Positions 1 through 7,813 are shown, counted from the stretch's first letter. The stretch is DNA of 39,983 bases from CAZXFA01 sp964640085 (GCA_964640085.1 CAZXFA010000022.1:1-39983); one strand, 5' to 3'. Numbers and translations: made by a program. The notes: a model not told the origin generated them from the letters alone.

Positions 1-56
1 TCTTCCTGGGCGAGGACCACGACCCGGCGGGCTCGGTCCGTGAAGCGCTCGAACAC
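1..56 (-). CDS. clpC: ClpC-type AAA+ unfoldase, N-terminal fragment
   Basis: Only the first 18 codons lie in the window; the rest runs off the left edge. From a GTG at 56 the minus strand reads MFERFTDRARRVVVLAQE, the near-invariant N-terminus of actinobacterial ClpC. ClpC is the Hsp100 unfoldase that feeds substrates to the ClpP protease and contributes to protein quality control. The start has no clear Shine-Dalgarno, but TATCGT lies 6 nt upstream (63-68), which fits a leaderless message. It is divergent from lon across a 155-bp gap, so two energy-dependent protease genes share one regulatory region. Identity is firm because of the motif, although nothing beyond the N-domain start can be checked. 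Confidence 0.88.
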   Translation of the reverse strand, partial: MFERFTDRARRVVVLAQE

Positions 57-62
57 GCTCCC

Positions 63-68
63 ACGATA
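63..68 (-). promoter_or_regulatory. Putative -10 box of clpC (leaderless)
   Basis: TATCGT on the minus strand, 6 nt before the GTG of clpC. It fits TANNNT, and the distance puts the transcription start at or next to the start codon. No convincing -35 box is visible. Confidence 0.45.
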
Positions 69-101
69 GGGCCGGTGTCCAGCGAGGGGAGCCCGCGATG
101 T

Positions 102-117
102 TGTAATCCTGCTTACA
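102..117. promoter_or_regulatory. Inverted repeat TGTAA-N6-TTACA between clpC and lon
   Basis: A perfect 5-bp inverted repeat with a 6-bp centre, AT-rich against a GC-rich background, in the divergent clpC-lon gap. It lies about 46 bp upstream of the inferred clpC transcription start and 95 bp before the lon ATG. The shape suits a dimeric regulator. It does not resemble the ClgR or HspR sites I know, so the regulator is unknown. Confidence 0.45.
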
Positions 118-151
118 CCCCCTGGAATAGGCACGACCGCGGCCGGCGTTG

Positions 152-163
152 TTGCAGGTGCAC
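152..163. promoter_or_regulatory. TGCA-N2-TGCA element upstream of lon
   Basis: TTGCAGGTGCAC matches at 11 of 12 positions the reverse complement of the perfect palindrome TTGCACCTGCAA found just before mec at 17760-17771. It lies 48 nt before the lon ATG. A third TGCA-N2-TGCA lies upstream of the EEP gene at 38191-38204. It may be a shared operator. Confidence 0.4.
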
Positions 164-175
164 GCCCTATCGACG

Positions 176-199
176 ACACGAGACCAGACACGAGACCAG
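176..199 (+). repeat. Tandem 12-bp direct repeat in the lon leader
   Basis: ACACGAGACCAG occurs twice back to back (176-187 and 188-199), immediately before the lon ribosome binding site (GAGAGGA, about 199-205). It could be a chance duplication or a paired protein-binding site. Confidence 0.6.
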
Positions 200-211
200 A
201 GAGGAACACGC

Positions 212-2554
212 ATGTCCGCCCTCGATACCCAGGTCCTCCCGCTGCTCCCGCTGACCACGGGCGTGGTGCTGCCCGGGATGGTGGTGACGCTCACGATCGA
301 GTCGGATGACGCCCGCCGGGCGCTCGCCGCCGCCGGGAGCACCGGCGGCGAGCTCCTGCTGGTCCCGAGGAGCGGGCAGCGGTTCGCGCAAGTGGGCACG
401 GTCGCCAAGCTCGAGGACGTGGGCCGGTTGCGCAACGGGATGGAGGCGCTCGTGATCCGGGGGGTGCACCGAGCGGTCGTCGCCCGGGGCGTCCCCGGCA
501 CCGGGGACGCGATCTGGGTGGAGATCGACCCCCGGCCGGACCCGGCCGACGTCTCGCCCCGGGCCGCCGAGCTCGCGCGCGAGTATCGCGCCGCGATCGA
601 GGCGGTCGTCGAGGCCCGCGGGGCCCCGCAGATCGGGGAGTTCCTCCGCGGCATCACCGAGCCGGGCCAGATGGCCGACACCTCGGGCTACTCGCCGGAC
701 CTGTCGTTCGAGCAGAAGGTGGAGGTCCTCGAGACCCTCGACGTCGAGCAGCGATTGGAGAAGGTCCTGGCATGGGCGAGGGAGGTCCTGGCCGAGGTCG
801 AGCTGAAGGACAAGATCCGCTCCGACGTCCGTGAGGGCATGGAGAGGACCCAGCGCGAGTTCATCCTGCGCCAGCAGATGGAGGCGATCCGCAAGGAGCT
901 GGGGGAGGACGGCGAGGAGAACGTCGTCGAGGAATACCGACGCAGGATCGCCGAGGCGAACATGCCCGACGGTGCCCGGAAGGAAGCCGAGCGTGAGCTC
1001 GGGCGCCTGGACCGGACCTCCGAGCAGTCGCCCGAGCACGGGTGGATCCGTACGTACCTCGACTGGATCACCGAGATCCCGTGGGGCGTGCGGACCGAGG
1101 ACAGCCTCGACATCGCCGACGCCCGTCGGATCCTGGACGAGGACCACACCGGGCTGGAGGACGTCAAGGATCGCATCGTCGAGTACCTGGCGGTCCGCAA
1201 GCTCCGTCGGGAGCGCGGGCTCGGCGCGGCAAGCGGTCGCGGTTCGGGTGCGATCCTGACGCTGGTGGGTCCCCCCGGTGTGGGCAAGACCTCGCTCGGC
1301 GAGTCGGTTGCGCGGGCGCTCGGGAGGAGGTTCGTGCGGATCTCGCTGGGCGGGATCCACGACGAGGCCGAGATCCGAGGGCACCGGCGGACCTACGTCG
1401 GCGCGCTGCCGGGTCGGATCGTCCGTGCGCTGAAGGAAGCTGGGACCAAGAACCCGGTGATGATGCTCGACGAGGTCGACAAGGTGGGCGCCGACTGGCG
1501 CGGCGACCCCTCGAGCGCGCTGCTCGAGGTGCTCGACCCGGCGCAGAACCACACGTTCCGCGATCACTACCTGGAGGTGGACCTCGACCTGTCCGAGGTG
1601 CTGTTCATCTCGACCGCCAACGTGTCGGAGACGATCCCCGGTCCGCTCCTCGACCGGATGGAGGTGATCCGGCTCGACGGCTATACCGAAGACGAGAAGG
1701 TGGCGATCGCCCGTGAGCACCTATTCGCGAGACAGCTCGAGCGCAACGGCCTGCGCGAGGACGAGGTCACCATCGCCGATGAGGCGATCAGACGGATCGT
1801 CGCAGACCACACCCGCGAGGCGGGCGTGCGGAACCTCGAGCGCGAGCTCGGCAAGGTGCTGCGGAAGGTCGCCACGCGGATCGCCTCCGGCGAGGCGACC
1901 CCTCCGGTCACGGTCGACGGGGAGGACGTCCGCGCCTACCTCGGACGACAGCGGTTCTTCTTCGAGGCGGCCGAGCGCACCAGCGTGCCCGGCGTGGCCA
2001 CCGGGCTGGCGGTCACGGGGACCGGCGGCGACGTGCTGTTCATCGAAGCCACGCGGCTCGACGGTGCCGAGGGCGACGGGCTGGTGCTCACCGGTCAGCT
2101 CGGCGACGTGATGAAGGAGTCGGGCCAGATCGCGCTCAGCTTCGTACGGTCGCACGCGGCCGAGATCGGCGTGGAGCCCTCGCGGCTGTCCGGGAGGTTC
2201 CACGTCCACGTTCCGGCGGGCGCGGTCCCGAAGGACGGGCCCAGCGCCGGGATCACGATGGTGACGGCCCTCGCCTCGCTCGCCGCGGGTCGCCCGGTCT
2301 GCAGCACCGTCGGGATGACGGGGGAGGTCACGCTCCAGGGTCGGGTCCTGCCGATCGGCGGCGTCAAGCAGAAGGTGCTCGCGGCGCACCGGGCGGGGCT
2401 GAAGGAGGTCGTGCTGCCCAAGCGGAACGAGGGCGACCTGGACGAAGTACCCGAACAGGTGCGCGAGGAGATCGCCTTCCATCTGGTCGAGACGATCGAC
2501 GATGTGCTCCGGGTCGCGCTCGGGCCTTTGCCGGCCCAGGCCGACGCTGCCTGA
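212..2554 (+). CDS. lon: ATP-dependent protease Lon
   Basis: Lon is a cytosolic AAA+ serine protease that unfolds and degrades damaged or regulatory proteins. The 780-residue product has the bacterial LonA layout: an N-terminal substrate-binding LON domain (about 1-200), a coiled middle region, an AAA+ module with Walker A GPPGVGKT at 353-360 and Walker B LDEVD near 420, and a C-terminal protease domain with the Ser-Lys dyad, Ser678 in PKDGPSAG and Lys721 in GGVKQK. Length is normal for the family. I start at the ATG at 212 because GAGAGGA precedes it by about 6 nt and the protein then opens directly into the LON domain; an in-frame start at 149 adds 21 low-complexity residues. It is divergent from clpC, and the gap carries a dyad (102-117) and a TGCA-N2-TGCA element (152-163). 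Confidence 0.96.
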   Translation: MSALDTQVLPLLPLTTGVVLPGMVVTLTIESDDARRALAAAGSTGGELLLVPRSGQRFAQVGTVAKLEDVGRLRNGMEALVIRGVHRAVVARGVPGTGDAIWVEIDPRPDPADVSPRAAELAREYRAAIEAVVEARGAPQIGEFLRGITEPGQMADTSGYSPDLSFEQKVEVLETLDVEQRLEKVLAWAREVLAEVELKDKIRSDVREGMERTQREFILRQQMEAIRKELGEDGEENVVEEYRRRIAEANMPDGARKEAERELGRLDRTSEQSPEHGWIRTYLDWITEIPWGVRTEDSLDIADARRILDEDHTGLEDVKDRIVEYLAVRKLRRERGLGAASGRGSGAILTLVGPPGVGKTSLGESVARALGRRFVRISLGGIHDEAEIRGHRRTYVGALPGRIVRALKEAGTKNPVMMLDEVDKVGADWRGDPSSALLEVLDPAQNHTFRDHYLEVDLDLSEVLFISTANVSETIPGPLLDRMEVIRLDGYTEDEKVAIAREHLFARQLERNGLREDEVTIADEAIRRIVADHTREAGVRNLERELGKVLRKVATRIASGEATPPVTVDGEDVRAYLGRQRFFFEAAERTSVPGVATGLAVTGTGGDVLFIEATRLDGAEGDGLVLTGQLGDVMKESGQIALSFVRSHAAEIGVEPSRLSGRFHVHVPAGAVPKDGPSAGITMVTALASLAAGRPVCSTVGMTGEVTLQGRVLPIGGVKQKVLAAHRAGLKEVVLPKRNEGDLDEVPEQVREEIAFHLVETIDDVLRVALGPLPAQADAA

Positions 2555-2569
2555 CCGGGACCGAGCCGG

Positions 2570-2575
2570 TAGCAT
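2570..2575 (+). promoter_or_regulatory. Putative -10 box of the MDR gene (leaderless)
   Basis: TAGCAT, 7 nt before the ATG at 2583, in the 28-bp gap after lon. No Shine-Dalgarno is present, so a leaderless start is likely. Confidence 0.45.
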
Positions 2576-2582
2576 CCGGCCC

Positions 2583-3509
2583 ATGCGAGCCCTGGTGGCG
2601 GCGCCCGAGGTTGCCGGCGGCGTCGAGCTGCGAGAGGTGGCCGATCCCGAGCCGGCCCCCGATCAGGCGCTGATCGACGTGCGCGCCGTCTCGCTGAACC
2701 GCGGCGAGTGCGCTGCACTGCGCGCGGCCGAGGACGGGTGGCGGCCGGGATGGGACCTCGCGGGCGTGGTCGTGACGCCCGCCGCCGACGGCTCGGGACC
2801 GTCCACCGGCGCGCTCGTGTTCGGGTGGGTGAACGGTGGATCGTGGGCCAAGCGGGTCGCGGTCCGGACCGACCACCTGGCCGGGATCCCGGACGATGTG
2901 TCCCTCGAGGTCGCCTCGACGCTGCCGGTGGCCGGGCTGACCGCGGTAGGGGTGCTCTCGGCGGGACGCGCGCTGCTCGGCCAGCGTGTCGCGATCACCG
3001 GGGCGGCAGGGGGAGTCGGCCGGTTCGCGATCCAGCTCGCCCACGGCGCCGGGGCTCACGTGACGGCGGTCGTGGGGCGCCCGGAGCGGGGCGAGGGCCT
3101 GGCCGAGCTCGGGGCCGGTGCGATCGAGATCGGGCTCGCACCGGAGGGCGAGCCGTTCGACCTGATCGTGGAGTCCGCCGGCGGCAGCTCGCTCGCGGCC
3201 GCCGTGTCGCGGGTCTCCGCGCGCGGGACGATCGTGACGTTCGGGAACTCCTCCAACGAGCCCGTTACGTTCGATCCGCGCGCCTTCTACCGGAAGGGCG
3301 GGCCGACGATGGTCGGCTACCTCGTGACTCGGGAGCTGCTCGAGGGGCGGATCGGCTCGGGGCAGCTCGGAGCCCTCGCCGTCCTCGTCGCTGAGGGGCG
3401 GCTCGTCTCGCGGATCGACCTCCAGGTGTCGTGGACCGATGCGGGGACCGCGGTGCAGGCGCTCCTGGACCGCACGGTCGACGGGAAGGTAGTCCTCACG
3501 GTCGGCTAG
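2583..3509 (+). CDS. MDR-family (quinone oxidoreductase-like) NAD(P)-dependent oxidoreductase
   Basis: A 308-residue medium-chain dehydrogenase/reductase of the zinc-free quinone oxidoreductase type. It has a GroES-like N-terminal half (about 1-105) and a Rossmann cofactor half with ITGAAGGVGRFAIQLA, in which AAGGVG is at 141-146. That motif is typical of NADPH-using enoyl and quinone reductases rather than zinc alcohol dehydrogenases, and the usual structural-zinc Cys cluster is absent. The substrate cannot be read from sequence. It lies 28 bp after lon on the same strand but has its own -10-like TAGCAT 7 nt before the start and no ribosome binding site, so it is probably transcribed separately. 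Confidence 0.85.
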   Translation: MRALVAAPEVAGGVELREVADPEPAPDQALIDVRAVSLNRGECAALRAAEDGWRPGWDLAGVVVTPAADGSGPSTGALVFGWVNGGSWAKRVAVRTDHLAGIPDDVSLEVASTLPVAGLTAVGVLSAGRALLGQRVAITGAAGGVGRFAIQLAHGAGAHVTAVVGRPERGEGLAELGAGAIEIGLAPEGEPFDLIVESAGGSSLAAAVSRVSARGTIVTFGNSSNEPVTFDPRAFYRKGGPTMVGYLVTRELLEGRIGSGQLGALAVLVAEGRLVSRIDLQVSWTDAGTAVQALLDRTVDGKVVLTVG

Positions 3510-3521
3510 GGGATCGGCACG

Positions 3522-3527
3522 TACCCT
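3522..3527 (+). promoter_or_regulatory. Putative -10 box of the ABC-2 operon (leaderless)
   Basis: TACCCT lies 8 nt before the GTG at 3536, with no Shine-Dalgarno between them. This suggests a leaderless transcript for the ATPase-permease pair. Confidence 0.4.
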
Positions 3528-3535
3528 TGACGGGC

Positions 3536-4426
3536 GTGCTCGAGCTGATCGGTCTCTCGCGGCGGTTCGGACGCGTCGTCGCCCTGGACGACGTGTCGTT
3601 CGAGGTCGCGTCGGGGCAGATCGTGGGGTTCGTGGGGCCGAACGGCGCGGGGAAGACGACCGCGATGCGGATCGTCCTCGGCGTGCTGGAGCTCGACGCC
3701 GGCGTGGTCCGCTGGCGGGGGAGGCAGGTCGACGCCGAGGTCCGCCGGCGGTTCGGCTACCTGCCGGAGGAGCGCGGGCTGTACCCGAAGATGCGCGTGC
3801 TCGATCAGCTGGTCTACTTCGGCCGCCTGCACGGCCTCCAGCCGAACGACGCTCGGCGGAGCGCCGAGCGCATGGTGCAGGTGCTCGGCGTCGACGATCG
3901 CGCCCACGACCGTGCGGAGGCGCTGTCGCTCGGCAACCAGCAGCGCGTGCAGCTCGCAGCCGCGCTGGTGCATCGGCCCGAGGTCCTGGTGCTCGACGAG
4001 CCCTTCTCGGGGCTGGATCCGGTCGGGGTCGACGTGCTGTCGGGGGTCCTGCGGGAGCAGGCGGCTGAGGGTGTCCCGGTGGTGTTCTCCAGCCACCAGC
4101 TCGACCTGGTCGAGCGTCTGTGCGAGTCCGTCGTGCTGATCCATCAGGGCCGGGTGGTGGCCGACGGGAGGGTCGGCGACCTCCGGGCGGCCGATCCACG
4201 CCGGTTGGTCCGGATCGAGGTCGGGGGCGCGCCTCGCGGATGGGCGGAACGGCTGCCCGGGGTCCGCGTCCTCGAGCCCCTGCCCGAGGGAGCGATCCTC
4301 GAGCTGGTCGACCGGGCGCGCGAGGCCGACGTGCTGGATGCCGCGAGAGCGGCGGGAGCCGTCCACCACTTCAGCGTGATCCAGCCCAGCCTCACCGAGA
4401 TCTTCCGACGGGCGGTGGGCGTGTGA
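3536..4426 (+). CDS. ABC-2 type transporter ATP-binding protein (DUF4162/NatA-like)
   Basis: A 296-residue ATPase of an ABC exporter. Walker A GPNGAGKTT is at 34-42, the signature LSLGNQQRVQ near 130 and Walker B VLVLDEPFSGLD near 152-163. After the nucleotide-binding domain comes a C-terminal extension of about 80 residues (arginine-rich, ending in the LTEIFRRAVG type of tail) seen in the NatA/YhaQ group. The gene overlaps the downstream permease by 4 nt (GTGA), so the two are translationally coupled. I chose the GTG at 3536 because the protein then begins LELIGLSRRFG, the normal start of such domains. Substrate is unknown; relatives export sodium, drugs or peptides. Confidence 0.92.
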   Translation: MLELIGLSRRFGRVVALDDVSFEVASGQIVGFVGPNGAGKTTAMRIVLGVLELDAGVVRWRGRQVDAEVRRRFGYLPEERGLYPKMRVLDQLVYFGRLHGLQPNDARRSAERMVQVLGVDDRAHDRAEALSLGNQQRVQLAAALVHRPEVLVLDEPFSGLDPVGVDVLSGVLREQAAEGVPVVFSSHQLDLVERLCESVVLIHQGRVVADGRVGDLRAADPRRLVRIEVGGAPRGWAERLPGVRVLEPLPEGAILELVDRAREADVLDAARAAGAVHHFSVIQPSLTEIFRRAVGV

Positions 4427-5592
4427 GACAGGCGTGGAGGATCGTGGCCCGCCGCGAGTTCGTCGAGCGCGGTCGCGACCGAAGCTTCATCATCTCCACC
4501 GGGATCACCCTTCTCGTGCTGGTTGGCGTGATCGTCCTCAGCTCGGTCTTCAACCGCGGGACGCGGTTCGACCTCGCGGTGGTCGGCGAGGGATCGGCCG
4601 GGATCGGGCAGGACGTCGTCACGGCCGCCGCGGCGCTCGGGATCGAGGTCCGGATCCTCGAGCCCGCCGACCAGACCGAGGCCGAGCGGGCGGTCCGGGA
4701 CGGCGAGGCTGATGCAGCGTTGCTCGACGGGGTGCGGATCCTCGTGCGCGCGAGCCCACCGGAGCAGTTGGTGGGGGTGATCCAGGCGGTCGCGCTCCGG
4801 GAGCGCTCCATGGAGGCGCTGGTGCGGTCGGGGCTCTCCGAGGAGGAGGTTGCGACCGCGCTCGCGCAGCCGCCGCTCCCGGTTCGGGCGCTCGAGCCGG
4901 TCGATGCTCGGCAGCGGGAGAACAGCGTGGTCGCCTTCGTGGGCGTCCTCGCCCTCTACGGTCAGCTGTTCGCCTACGGGTACTGGGTCGCCGCCGGGGT
5001 GGTCGAGGAGAAGGCTTCCCGCGTGGTGGAGGTGCTCCTGGCGACGATCCGGCCCTCGCAGCTGTTGCGGGGCAAGATCCTCGGGATCGGTCTGCTCGGC
5101 CTGGCGCAGTTGCTGCTGATCGGTGCGATCGGCCTGGCGACGGCGCAGGCCGTGGGATCGCTGGACTTCCCGACCGGGGCGATCGCGACGATCGGCATCG
5201 TGCTCGTGTGGTTCGTCCTGGGGTTCTTCTTCTACGCGGGGTTGTTCGCGGTGGCCGGTTCGATCGTGACCCGGCAGGAGGATCTCCAGGCCACGATGAC
5301 CCCGCTCACGCTCGTGATCGTCGCGTCCTTCTTCGTGGGGATCAACGCGACGAGCGACCCCGGGTCGACGTTGGCGACGGTGGCCTCGATGATCCCGCCA
5401 TCCGCGCCGCTGGTGATGCCGTCGCGGATCGTGCTCGGGGAGGCGAGCGGGTGGTCGATCCTCCTCTCGGCCGGGCTGTCCATCGCGGTGACAACGGCGC
5501 TCGTGCCGATCGCCACGAAGATCTACTCGCGGGCGGTCCTCCGCAGCGGGCGGGTACGGCTCCGTCAGGTCCTGCGGGCGGAGCGATCCTGA
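4423..5592 (+). CDS. ABC-2 type transporter permease (NatB/YhaP-like)
   Basis: A 389-residue membrane partner of the preceding ATPase. One membrane helix lies near the N-terminus (FIISTGITLLVLVGVIVL, about residues 20-38), then a soluble loop of about 130 residues with alternating acidic and hydrophobic stretches, then about five helices in the C-terminal half with the VAAGVVEEKASRVVEVLL segment typical of ABC-2 permeases. The GTG start overlaps the ATPase stop. The large extracytoplasmic loop after the first helix is the hallmark of the NatB/YhaP group. The gene converges on the VOC gene ending at 5600, with only 7 bp between the stops. Confidence 0.9.
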   Translation: MRQAWRIVARREFVERGRDRSFIISTGITLLVLVGVIVLSSVFNRGTRFDLAVVGEGSAGIGQDVVTAAAALGIEVRILEPADQTEAERAVRDGEADAALLDGVRILVRASPPEQLVGVIQAVALRERSMEALVRSGLSEEEVATALAQPPLPVRALEPVDARQRENSVVAFVGVLALYGQLFAYGYWVAAGVVEEKASRVVEVLLATIRPSQLLRGKILGIGLLGLAQLLLIGAIGLATAQAVGSLDFPTGAIATIGIVLVWFVLGFFFYAGLFAVAGSIVTRQEDLQATMTPLTLVIVASFFVGINATSDPGSTLATVASMIPPSAPLVMPSRIVLGEASGWSILLSAGLSIAVTTALVPIATKIYSRAVLRSGRVRLRQVLRAERS

Positions 5593-5599
5593 TCGCGTT

Positions 5600-5950
5600 T
5601 CAGCCCCGGGGCATCAGGCAGAACTCGTTGCCCTCCGGATCGGCCATCACGCGCCAGCGCATGCCCTCCTCCTCGTGATCGGCGAGCCGCGACCCGCCAC
5701 GCTGCTCGATCCAGGCGGTCACGGCCTCGAGATCCGCGATGCGCAGGTCCACGTGGGCGCGGTTCTTGACCGTCTTGTCCTCCGGGACGAGCTGGAAGGC
5801 CAGGGCGACCGCCTCCTCGGCGGGGCGCTCGAGGACCACGAAGCGCTCGCCGAACCAGCCGGCCACACCCACGCCGAGCAGCTCCGACCAGAACTGCGCC
5901 AGGCGCTCAGGGTCGCGGCAGTCGATCGTCACGTACCAGACCTGCGCCAT
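5600..5950 (-). CDS. VOC/glyoxalase-like domain protein (second copy)
   Basis: A 116-residue single-domain protein of the vicinal oxygen chelate superfamily (glyoxalase_6-like). It opens with VTIDCRDPERLAQFWSELLG and closes with WRVMADPEGNEFCLMPRG, the usual first and last strands of this fold. It is a paralogue of the next gene upstream, sharing the DLEA, GGSR-AD and MADPEGNEFCL blocks. Function is not assignable; VOC proteins include isomerases, dioxygenases and antibiotic-binding proteins. It is the third gene of a minus-strand set after an aminotransferase and the first VOC copy, 14 bp downstream of the latter. Confidence 0.85.
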   Translation of the reverse strand: MAQVWYVTIDCRDPERLAQFWSELLGVGVAGWFGERFVVLERPAEEAVALAFQLVPEDKTVKNRAHVDLRIADLEAVTAWIEQRGGSRLADHEEEGMRWRVMADPEGNEFCLMPRG

Positions 5951-5964
5951 CGGCGCGTCCAAGC

Positions 5965-6339
5965 CTACGTCCTTGGCACGAGGCAGAACTCGTTGCCTTC
6001 CGGATCGGCCATCACTCGCCAGTGGACATCGCCGGTCTGGTGATCGGCGACGCGCGAGCCGCCGTGGCTGCGGACCCAACGCGTGGCGGCCTCAAGGTCC
6101 GCCACCTCCAGGTCGACGTGAACCCGGTTCTTCGTGTCCTTGCGTTCGGGAACGCGCTGGATCCCGATCGATGGGGCGCCCTCGGTGGGCCGGAGGAACA
6201 CGAAGCGCCCCCCGTCGATCCGCGCGGCGACCTCGGTGCCGAGCAGTCCGCACCAGAACGGGGCGATCCGGTCCGGGTCGATCGAGTCGACGATCACGTG
6301 CGAGATCCGGGCGCCGCGCAAAGGGTCCACGTCGCTCAT
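5965..6339 (-). CDS. VOC/glyoxalase-like domain protein (first copy)
   Basis: A 124-residue VOC-fold protein: ISHVIVDSIDPDRIAPFWCGLLG at the start, WRVMADPEGNEFCLVPRT at the end, and the central NRVHVDLEVADLEAATRWV helix shared with its neighbour. Its ATG overlaps the TGA of the upstream aminotransferase (ATGA at 6336-6339), so it is translationally coupled to that gene. Near-identical nucleotides at the 3' ends of the two VOC genes show that they arose by tandem duplication. The true substrate is unknown. Confidence 0.86.
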   Translation of the reverse strand: MSDVDPLRGARISHVIVDSIDPDRIAPFWCGLLGTEVAARIDGGRFVFLRPTEGAPSIGIQRVPERKDTKNRVHVDLEVADLEAATRWVRSHGGSRVADHQTGDVHWRVMADPEGNEFCLVPRT

Positions 6340-7694
6340 CCCATGAGCTCGGCGGCCATCTCGTCGAACACGCGCGAGTGCAGATCCACGTCCTGGGACG
6401 TGGTGGCCGGTGACATCAAAGCCATGTTGTGGAAGGGCGTGAGCAGCACCCCGCGGTTCAGCGCGTAGAGATGCGTGAACCGCGCGAGCTCGTGGTCGTC
6501 GGCGGCCGCCGCCTCGCCGCCGGTGCGGGGAGGCGTCGGCGTGAACCAGTACTCGGCGCGGCAGCCGAGCCGCTGGACCTCCCAGGGCAACCCGTGCGCG
6601 TCGATGGCGGCCTTGACGCCCTCGGCCCACCGCTCGCCGAGCGCGATCATCCGCTCGAACGCCGCGTCGGTGAGCACCCGCTCGAGGGTGACCCGCATCG
6701 CGGCGAGCGAGAGGGCGTTCCCCGACAGCGTGCCCCCGATCCCGCCAACGTCCGTCGTCGGTAGGGTGTCCATGAACGCCTGGGTCCGCTCGGCGACCTC
6801 GGCGCTCATCCCGTAGCAGGCGGCGGGGACGCCGCTCGCGAGTGGCTTGCCGATCGTGAGGAAGTCCGGCTCGAGCCCCCACGCCCGGGTGGCGCCGCCG
6901 GGTCCGGCGCAGATGCAGTGCGTCTCGTCGATCACGAGGTAGGTGCCGTGCTTCCGCGTCAGCTCCCGGAGGGCGTCATGGTATCCGGGTTCGGGGAGCA
7001 CGATGCCGATGTTCGTGAGCGCGGGCTCCGCCAGCACGCACGCCACGTCCCCGTGGGAGAGCGCCTCCTCCAGCGCCTCGACATCGTTGAACTCCACGAC
7101 GCGCGTGGTCTCGTTCGGATCGACCGGGGGGCCGACGTTGCCGGGACGGAACCCGGGGGCGCTCTCCTCGATCGTCGCGATCGTCTCGTCCACCGAGCCG
7201 TGGTAGCAGTAGTTGAAGACCAGGATCTTCGAGCGTCCGGTGATCGCGCGCGCCAACCGGATCGTGAACCGGTTCGCGTCCGTCGCGGTCAGGCAGAACT
7301 GCCAATACCGCAGGCCGAACCGCCGGCTCATCTCCTCGCCGACCCGGAGCGAGTCCTCGGTGGGGAGCATCAACGTGATCCCCTTCGCGGCCTGCTCCGT
7401 GATGGCGGCGACCGCCTCCTTCGGCGAGTGGCCGGTCATCGCTCCCGTGTCCCCCAGACACAGGTCGACGTACTCGTGCCCGTCCACGTCCCGGAACCGC
7501 GCCCCCTCTGCTTCCCGGACGAAGACCGGGAACGGTCCGGCCCACTCGGTCATCCAGGGCATCGGGACGCCGGCGAGCAGCGACGCCTTCGCGCGCTCGA
7601 ACAGGTCGCGCGAGCGCGGGTGCGCCTGCTCGAAGCGAGCGAGCTCGCGCTCCATGAGCTCGCCGAGCCTTGTGCGGTCCACGGTCGTGTCCAT
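6336..7694 (-). CDS. Class III (glutamate-1-semialdehyde mutase-like) PLP aminotransferase
   Basis: A 452-residue fold-type I PLP enzyme of the class III aminotransferase family. It has the acceptor/cofactor blocks NYCYHGSVDE (about 161-170), LVIDETHC (253-260) and the Schiff-base Lys283 in FLTIGKPLASGVPA. The pattern IDETH rather than the common DEVQ-type block, plus GGIGGTLSGN near the C-terminal domain, places it near glutamate-1-semialdehyde aminomutase-like transaminases, but it is not hemL: no haem genes are nearby and the length and N-terminus differ. The ATG at 7694 has a good ribosome binding site (GGAGGC, 5 nt before). It leads a three-gene unit with two VOC genes. The promoter TTGACG-N18-CAGGCT lies upstream with a 16-bp palindrome at the expected transcription start. 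Confidence 0.86.
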   Translation of the reverse strand: MDTTVDRTRLGELMERELARFEQAHPRSRDLFERAKASLLAGVPMPWMTEWAGPFPVFVREAEGARFRDVDGHEYVDLCLGDTGAMTGHSPKEAVAAITEQAAKGITLMLPTEDSLRVGEEMSRRFGLRYWQFCLTATDANRFTIRLARAITGRSKILVFNYCYHGSVDETIATIEESAPGFRPGNVGPPVDPNETTRVVEFNDVEALEEALSHGDVACVLAEPALTNIGIVLPEPGYHDALRELTRKHGTYLVIDETHCICAGPGGATRAWGLEPDFLTIGKPLASGVPAACYGMSAEVAERTQAFMDTLPTTDVGGIGGTLSGNALSLAAMRVTLERVLTDAAFERMIALGERWAEGVKAAIDAHGLPWEVQRLGCRAEYWFTPTPPRTGGEAAAADDHELARFTHLYALNRGVLLTPFHNMALMSPATTSQDVDLHSRVFDEMAAELMG

Positions 7695-7710
7695 GCGGGC
7701 CTCCTGCCTC

Positions 7711-7726
7711 GCGTCGGCGCCGACGC
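7711..7726. promoter_or_regulatory. Perfect 16-bp palindrome, candidate operator
   Basis: GCGTCGGCGCCGACGC is a perfect two-fold palindrome 17 bp before the aminotransferase ATG, just downstream of its -10 box, so it covers the predicted transcription start. That is a classic repressor position, although the RNA could also fold. Confidence 0.5.
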
Positions 7727-7728
7727 GG

Positions 7729-7758
7729 AGCCTGGCCGAGAGCGGCACGCGCCGTCAA
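7729..7758 (-). promoter_or_regulatory. Promoter of the aminotransferase-VOC unit
   Basis: Minus strand: TTGACG (7758-7753), an 18-bp spacer, then CAGGCT (7734-7729). The -35 box is a near-perfect housekeeping-sigma match; the -10 box differs by one base from TAGGCT seen before other genes here. Confidence 0.5.
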
Positions 7759-7807
7759 CCGACACGCGGTCGAGTCCCGCGGCCCGCGGGTGGACGGGCA
7801 GGTGCGC

Positions 7808-7813
7808 TAGGCT
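7808..7813 (+). promoter_or_regulatory. Putative -10 box of the cNMP-binding gene
   Basis: TAGGCT, 31 nt before the GTG at 7845, giving a leader of about 25 nt that contains GGAGGT. The same hexamer is used before the genes starting at 15674 and 35400. Confidence 0.4.

Noticed and set aside
57..211. ClgR or HspR operator in the clpC-lon gap
   Set aside because: I looked for the known motifs on both strands and found no convincing match; only the TGTAA-N6-TTACA dyad stands out.
2364..4199. A 611-codon open frame on the minus strand
   Set aside because: It runs antisense across the end of lon, the MDR gene and the ABC ATPase, with Arg/Pro-rich shadow composition.
5583..5596. Hairpin GCGAT-CCTG-ATCGC between the convergent ABC permease and VOC genes
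   Set aside because: Only a 5-bp stem that overlaps the stop codon; too weak to call a terminator.
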